Shown here one piece after another: positions 58,217 through 64,000 of a DNA stretch of 64,000 nucleotides. The position numbers and the translations under genes are program-made. The first letter of the stretch is position 1; every line of letters starts with the position of its first letter. The notes under the pieces are model-generated. The model did no database searches, was not told where the DNA came from, and saw only the letters and a list, made by a program, of their open reading frames with translations. This stretch comes from Flaccisagitta enflata (taxonomy: Eukaryota; Chaetognatha; Sagittoidea; Aphragmophora). The DNA lies in assembly GCA_965153355.1 (NCBI GenBank), contig OZ231126.1:3844001-3908000 (forward strand), given 5' to 3'.

Positions 58217-60983
58217 ACGAGATCGAGGTCCTCCGAGGATCGAACTAGAAAGATTAGAAACGTAACGTTTGATTCGATTTTGTATAGTTAAGCAGTCATC
58301 AAATGTCCCCCACGAATCGCCGGCGACGCGTTGGTAGGAGTCCGGAAACAGTAACGACCGCCGCAGACGACTGATGGACATGATCTAATTTTTATACTGA
58401 CTGACATACCGACTTTCATTTAGATGGATGGCGTTGAATGTATGAATATGTGTGATTTAGCTCGGACTTAAATAGGCAAGCATACAATTCTTTCACTTAT
58501 GCAAGTGAAACTTAATCAGATTATCCTCTGATGCAGAATGACTTGATCTTCCTTAGCTTAGAAGCTCAAAAACACAAACTTATGGCGGTACTGTTGGGCG
58601 CGTCTCAAAACCGGATGAGCCTGGAATGATTGAAGCTCTTTAAACTACAAAACTTAGATTTCAAATCTTTCTTGCGTGAGCATGACTAAGAAACAGACCG
58701 TCTAAACAGCCTGCCACGCGGGACTTTTTAATGCACCTTATCACTGAAATGAATGCCTTTTCATGTGAAATATCGATGTAAAGAGGAGTGACGCCAAGGA
58801 CGGCGCGCCAAAACATTCGTCGTCGTGTAAGTTAGTCATTGTAGATCATTCACCCATCGAATATAAAGAGAAGATGGTCGGCCGAAGAAGAAGATTCGTC
58901 GATATTTCGCTGTCTGATGGAGCAACCCACACATTCATTCCATTTTCAGTTTAAACAAGCTCTGTCGCTTTAGTACAACCACGCAATTCTATGAAATCTA
59001 AAAAGATACTTTTTCATCCCATGACGTTTCCAACCCCGAAGCGGGAGCTCAGTAAAAACGTCATACAATGAATCAAATTAAAACTTATTCCTTAATCCCG
59101 ACAACAAACGGCAACGATGAAAGGGCCAACAATCGCGTTTGTTTTTAGCGCCTGCTTTCCATCACTTCATGATTATTGTCTTTACACAGAGATCTGAGCC
59201 GCGTCAATGTCAATTCTTTTTATCCTCATCAACTTCCCATTTCATTCATTTTTGTATGTATCATTGTATCAATGCCCGATAAAGATCGAAGCCTATTCTT
59301 GACTAAAGCTTACAGAGTGAATGCATGGATGGGGCAGTCGGGCCATTGTTCGTCGACCTCAGATTTTTCTTCTGTTTGCACAGTTTCTGTGACCTGCGGC
59401 CTACGAGCTAAACGGACTGCCAGTGGGTGCTGTAGTGCATTGAGAGGTGGATTCAAGAAAAAGTAAAACTTGCCGGCAATTATCTCGTCAGTCAGCCAAA
59501 TCACAATGCGCATGTCTGAAGGTCAGAGGTTCGAAACTGATTTCGGCTCGTCTTTTAATCACTGTTTTCGTCAGACACCATTGAATATTAGAGATAACTT
59601 ACTTAAATCGTTGCCTTTCACTGGGGTTGAAATTGTCTCACCCATCGAGTCTCTACTGAGACAAATCTGTCGTCACCAGACTGCCAGATAGATTCGACGT
59701 AGTCGGCGTTGAGAAAGAAGCGTCTTGCCGAATCGCGACGACCGGTGGATGAAGAATTTTTGCGTTAACGTCCACGATGAGGAGGACGAAGCGGCGCCGC
59801 TGACGGCGCCGTGAAAGAAGCGGCGTCGTTGGGAAGAAACGATGCTCCAATTCCCGTTCCCCTTTACGACAGAGGAGGGATGAAGAAGTCCCGAAAGTTC
59901 CGACCGTTTTCGCGCTGGCGCCCGAGACGAAGAGAAGTTCGAAGTTGCACCACTGACGGCGCCATAAAGAAAGCGGCGAAATCCAACTTGCCGTGGGAAC
60001 GATAATAACAAATCCCTGAGACCCTTTGGGGTAGTGATAGGGTCAAGGCTGTGGCATCAAATCACGTGAGGCTATTAATTCTGTGATATAGCCCTATTTG
60101 GAAGGAATCTCAGAAATCAACATTCGATCGCTTTAACTTTCCGATGCCCAAATACATTGATCTGCCTCAGTCTCAGGCCTGAATCTCAGAATCTGGTGGT
60201 TCTCACATTTGGCTTAACCACGGCGGGCACATCCGATGAACCGGACGGTAGGAGGGCGTAAAAATCACTGGGATTTCCAACCGCCGCTTCCAAGCCCTCC
60301 GATACATGGCACCACACACCGGGCATCTGTACTTGACCAACTTATTCTTGACTTCACAATCGTTCAATTGAAAACAACAGGTCTCAAACAGAATTGAGTT
60401 CTCATGAAATTGATTACTTAACTGAAATTGCCACTTTTGCCTCCCCTTTCCACGACAAGATGCGTCTTCGTATCTTCGAAGTCGTTGCCTCCAAGGAATG
60501 GAGATGAATAGAACTGTTGTCGTCGTCGTCCTCGGCGCCTTTGCTGAATTCATTTCTTATGTTGATGCCGTTCGAATGTCCTTTCTTTTTCCATTTGACT
60601 TTTTTTTCATTCTCTTTTAAGAACACTGTATTGTGACTTCGCGTCGATTAAATGCGCGAGCAACACCAAAAACCCGTACATGACATTTCGGCACTAATGC
60701 CGACTGAACAGAATGGCTTCTTCGCCTGATAAAATCTGGATTTACTCTGGAGTAATGCTTGATCTGTACAAAATTTATCTCAAAACCGTTGCTAATATGC
60801 CAAATGAGCTAGTCGCTATGTCTCTTACCTATGCAACACCTCCGAAGTAGTTGACCAGAACAATGGGATCCCCTAAGATATATGATACATAAATTTTGAT
60901 AATTTTTTTTTTCTCTGTAAAATGTCACGTCGACGTGTATATACACAGGTTGTATTTACAGATGATAAACGAAAATGATCGTC

Positions 60984-61057
<74 letters not shown>

Positions 61058-61073
61058 GCACGGCTTAAAGTTT
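58217..61073 (-). other. element interior without recognisable pol
   Basis: 2.9 kb with only short frames. Contains an imperfect direct duplication (about 59700-59860 and 59880-60000; GGCGCCGTCAG motif in each) and a short frame at 60203-60553 (minus) with RCPVCGAMYRRAW, a CxxC pair. No RT YxDD, RNase H or integrase HHCC pattern found in any frame. Confidence 0.6.
60987..61056. repeat. (GA)n microsatellite inside the LTR element
   Basis: About 70 bp, 18 bases downstream of the gag stop in element orientation. Confidence 0.95.
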
Positions 61074-62033
61074 CTAGTGACGTCGCAACGCTGCGGCGTA
61101 GGCGAGTGGATAAGCTTCCGACGTATTTGGCGGTGAAGTAACAGATTCGTTTCCTTCTGCGGTGGCGACGATAAGCGACTCGAGACGTTGGAATCCGATT
61201 CTCATGTCGTTTTCCAGTTGAGTTATTTTATTGTCAATGAGAGCGTGACCGACTTGCAGTTCCTCGATATCACGCCGATTTCTTTCAATCTCTGGGTCGA
61301 CGCTTGGTGGAAGATATTTTATCAATGCAGTTGAGGAAGCTGCTGCGAGTGTCGTCGGTTCAGAGAAAGGAGACACGGACGCAATTTCTAGTCCTTTTTC
61401 TTCAAACTCCGTTGACTCATAATCAACCGCGAAATTGAAAGCTTCGTCGATATTTAGTTTATCACGTTTGCAGAGGCGTCGTAACTTCCGTTGTAGTTTG
61501 GCGTCTTCGATGCCGCAGATGAAGCGATTAACGAGCTGACGCTGGTATTCGGCGTCGACGGTTTTTAGTTCGGGCTGATAGAGGTTGACGCGTCGGACGA
61601 GTTCGTTTTTGAAAGCGACCATGGTAAGATCTCCCTTTTTGAAACTTTCAGGATTTGAAAGAAAAAGTTGCTTTTCCTCCTCGTTGATGTAAAGCTTCGT
61701 CAATACGTCGTTAAGATCTGTCCAGTCGTTCTTGATGTCATCGTCGAGATTGAGATAGGCTGTCAGCGTTGCACCTGACTCAAGCTTACTCCCAATTAAA
61801 GAACAACACGCGTCGTCGAGTTGGGCAGCGTCATCGTCTCCCTGTTTAAGGCCATGAGCGGCCCTGACATTTTCCCTAAAGTAGACGCTGAATGAACTCC
61901 AGTCTTGTCCGATGGAAAATGACTTACAATTTATTGCTCTGACTGTCGGTGCTGAAGGCGCCGTCTGCGCCGTCTGTTCGTTGTTTGTCAAGACTGTCAG
62001 TCGGGCTAAGATATTGGCCAAACTTTCACTCAT
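61074..62033 (-). CDS. gag-like protein of the LTR element
   Basis: Intact 319-residue frame starting at the ATG at 62033, 775 bases past the 5' LTR. It has a Ser/Thr/Pro-rich N terminus, then a capsid-like region (about 35-215) with FSIGQDWSSFSVYFRENVRA, LTAYLNLDDDIKNDWTDLND, FKKGDLTMVAFKNELVRRVN and QRQLVNRFICGIEDAKLQRK then NIDEAFNFAVDYE. This is the helical capsid pattern of Ty3/mdg-type retrotransposons. Residues about 240-300 form a heptad-rich coiled coil. There is no CCHC zinc knuckle. It would assemble a particle for element RNA; without pol, any mobility would need enzymes from another element. Confidence 0.75.
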   Translation of the reverse strand: MSESLANILARLTVLTNNEQTAQTAPSAPTVRAINCKSFSIGQDWSSFSVYFRENVRAAHGLKQGDDDAAQLDDACCSLIGSKLESGATLTAYLNLDDDIKNDWTDLNDVLTKLYINEEEKQLFLSNPESFKKGDLTMVAFKNELVRRVNLYQPELKTVDAEYQRQLVNRFICGIEDAKLQRKLRRLCKRDKLNIDEAFNFAVDYESTEFEEKGLEIASVSPFSEPTTLAAASSTALIKYLPPSVDPEIERNRRDIEELQVGHALIDNKITQLENDMRIGFQRLESLIVATAEGNESVTSPPNTSEAYPLAYAAALRRH

Positions 62034-62790
62034 ATTGATTGTCGGAGAATTTTGATAAAATAAAATATATATTAGGCAATCCCAAGCTCCCCAGATGTCA
62101 GAAAATATTCAAAGCGTGAAGGGCGGTAAGAGATCGGTTAAAGCTGATGCAACTCGCTATAGGCAGTAAGAACAATGAGATAAAATGGCGAATATACACT
62201 GTAATGTACAGTTATACAATGTCAAATTGACTTGAAACGAGAGGCTGATGCCAACGGAATAATGAATGTTTGATGATGATGGGTAAGAAGAGATGAAGAT
62301 TGGCGATAAAAGCGGATGATATTCACAGATGAATAAATGAAACGTCTTGCTGTTCTGAGCCCAGGTGGAGAAAAAAAACTTATTGCTTTTGCTGAAATAA
62401 CCTTGGAGATGACGCCTTTTCTTCCTTAAGTTAGATCTGAGTTCTGACTTAACTTAAAAACTGAAATCAAACGATCGGTCAAAGTTACTTTTCCATGCTG
62501 AGTCTACGTCTCGGTGGGCGGCACCGGACACCTTGCGCGTCTTTCTTCCTAGCGATGAAGCACGCCCCTATGTATCATAATCTTTGAGCGGGTTTTGGTG
62601 TTGCTCCCCGAGCTTAGCCCCGACGGAAACTCCTTTGCTCAACAAATGTTGGCCCCACGACTACGGCTGCTCTCAACATGAAACTGAAACTTGTCAGGTC
62701 GATAAATTAATGTAGATTAACTGTGAGAAGGTATCCTTTGAAACGGCTGCGGGCTTAATGGCTCGGGTACGCGCGATAGTGTAACTATTC
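62034..62790 (-). other. untranslated leader of the LTR element
   Basis: No frame of note. Would contain packaging signals by analogy with other LTR elements. Confidence 0.5.
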
Positions 62791-62808
62791 CCGGGCATGA
62801 GGCACCAG
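62791..62808 (-). other. primer-binding site
   Basis: TGGTGCCTCATGCCCGGG in element orientation begins one base after the 5' LTR. Its complement ends in CCA with a TTCCCGGG T-arm-like part, as at the 3' end of a tRNA. The tRNA species is not assigned. Confidence 0.7.
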
Positions 62809-63346
62809 TATAGAAACGCGACAAACAGACAAACAAACCCAAAACTGGGCAGGGCATCGGGCAATGGCAGGAATACTCACGTCGTCTCTGAGGATACGGC
62901 TCTCTCCAAGATCTGCCACTGGGCAGGGACGTCCTCTACAACCCAAATGGCGATGAAGCGGGAAGGTCACCCACAAACAAACCTCCCCAAGCAAAAGCTG
63001 TAATGTCCGTAGACTTATCACTTACAGAGGCAGTTTCATATCTCTCTTTGGGCCTCTTTGGGCAAAATATCTCCACTAGAGTCTGGGCTGGAAAAATGGC
63101 ACAAAAATCAGGATGATAGCATGAGGTCTTTATTGTAGCAGGGCAGCAGCAAGACCGAATATGAGAATGGACAATGTTCAAAGGTAGGGGATTGTAAGGG
63201 GGCAAATGTTGGGGAAGAGGAAGAGGACCCGTGGCGCCACCTGTAGGGACAAAAGGGAATCGATAAGAGGGCGCCAGTGTAGATCGGGCAAAAGAGCAAA
63301 AAAACATGATGGCGGATATGGGCTTTCAGTCTGTACGGGTTCAACA
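62809..63346 (-). repeat. 5' LTR (538 bp)
   Basis: Partner of 57665-58202; no difference noticed. AATAAA at 63129-63134 on the minus strand. Confidence 0.95.
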
Positions 63347-63366
63347 TGCTGTCTATCTAATTACCG

Positions 63367-63367
<1 letters not shown>

Positions 63368-63441
<74 letters not shown>
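63368..63441. repeat. (TCTG)n(TC)n microsatellite
   Basis: A TCTG run of about 18 bp, then about 55 bp of TC, right after the LTR element. Confidence 0.95.
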
Positions 63442-63443
<2 letters not shown>

Positions 63444-64000
63444 CTATTGGATACATTAAATCGTTATTGGATAGCGTCGTTTTGGATGTATATGCAGCGG
63501 ATATGGGCCTGTATAGTTGGATGGATTATCGTGGATTATATGGATGGATTATATGGATGGATTATTATGAATGGATTTTGGCTATCGTGATATTAAGGAA
63601 CAGTGGTTCGACATGGCTGATGAACATTATGGAAAGAAGGTTGACGACATCGCTGTCAAAGACTGTTAATATTTTGGTGTTTTGACATTGTATTATTGAT
63701 GATTTTTATTTCTATGTTATTGAAAGTGTTGTTCTACATAGGAGTTGGCTCGCTGTTCCCAATACTTATATGTCTTTTTCTCCCTCTCTTGCAGAAAAAT
63801 GTTTAGGAGCATTGCTGCTCATCTGTGAGGGTGTTTTGGAGGATTCTAGCTAATTTAGCTCACATAGCTCAGTTGTTTTTTTTAATCTTAAATATGATAA
63901 ATGAATAAATATTTCGATACATGTTTAAACAAGCAGATACAAAAATGCATATTAGTGAGCATAACTGCTTATCTGTAAGGGTGTTTTTAAGCATTCTAGC
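63442..64000. other. intergenic, GGATGGATTAT repeats and a direct repeat at the window end
   Basis: 63515-63575 has TGGATGGATTATxTGGAT units. 63807-63850 and 63957-64000 are direct copies (CTGTGAGGGTGTTTT..GATTCTAGC and CTGTAAGGGTGTTTT..CATTCTAGC) about 150 bp apart. No gene. Confidence 0.45.

Larger units (their letters stand above)
57661..63350 (-). mobile_element. intact LTR retrotransposon, gag-only, minus strand
   Basis: 538-bp direct repeats (57665-58202 and 62809-63346) are identical wherever compared by eye. TGCT flanks both ends (57661-57664 and 63347-63350) as a 4-bp target duplication. In minus-strand orientation the LTR begins TGTTGAACC. Just inside the 5' LTR is TGGTGCCTCATGCCCGGG, the complement of a tRNA 3' end with CCA. 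Just before the 3' LTR is the purine tract GGGAGGGGGAGGGG. Total 5,682 bp. The only convincing ORF is gag-like; no protease, RT, RNase H or integrase motif is seen in the 2.9 kb downstream of it. It interrupts the 3' region of the LINE. Confidence 0.9.

Noticed and set aside
59176-59466. Possible thrombospondin-like repeat (CTVSVTCGLRAKRTASGCC)
   Set aside because: The WSxW part and the full Cys pattern are missing, and the frame runs against the element's orientation.

Overview
The window reads as nuclear DNA of an invertebrate animal. Genes are split by GT..AG introns, it carries a spliced beta-tubulin and a spliced SR-like/B-box gene, and the space between is packed with microsatellites, minisatellites, palindromic (foldback) elements, LINE fragments and one intact LTR element. 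Nothing looks prokaryotic: there are no operons, Shine-Dalgarno sites or CRISPR arrays. The species cannot be named from the sequence.

Layout. 1-225: 3' end of a ubiquitin-specific protease reading frame, cut by the window edge. 1427-3660: decayed LINE on the minus strand. 3.7-13.8 kb: nested repeats, comprising a TIR element (3767-4573), foldbacks (5611-6547, 7273-8207), CCG-rich arrays, a 2.7-kb block bounded by inverted repeats and holding 13-bp and 29-bp minisatellites (8461-11125), and a foldback with its own 20-bp minisatellite (12737-13248). 14.1-25.9 kb: a ten-exon minus-strand gene for a large nuclear-type protein (Gly-rich N terminus, RS/RD-rich charged middle, proline-rich stretches, a B-box zinc finger split by an intron, polyQ/acidic C terminus). 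26-43.5 kb: intergenic repeats, isolated candidate exons of unrecognised genes (28.7 and 38.4-39.0 kb), a long foldback broken by a 2.9-kb LINE (39083-42629), and another foldback broken by a short hairpin element (42745-43480). 43962-45880: complete five-exon beta-tubulin, minus strand. 46.5-47.0 and 54.0-54.2 kb: further orphan exons, minus strand. 48.9-53.4 kb: block of tandem and dispersed repeats. 54.55-55.03 kb: palindrome carrying a mirrored minisatellite. 56.4-57.2 kb: 3' fragment of a second LINE. 57665-63346: intact LTR retrotransposon on the minus strand (538-bp LTRs that match wherever compared, 4-bp target duplication, primer-binding site, polypurine tract) that carries a gag-like ORF but no recognisable pol.

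Most distinctive signals: (1) the recent gag-only LTR element; (2) a dispersed short element that starts AAGGCCGGATACACGG, carries a variable GACG/GACC/CCAA tetranucleotide run and ends in a conserved hairpin (AGTCGCG..CGCGACT) plus an A-run, with paired substitutions in the stem; (3) foldbacks that carry different minisatellites in their loops and have inserted into other repeats; (4) the B-box plus SR-like architecture of the large gene. All function statements are inferences from sequence; no database search was run.
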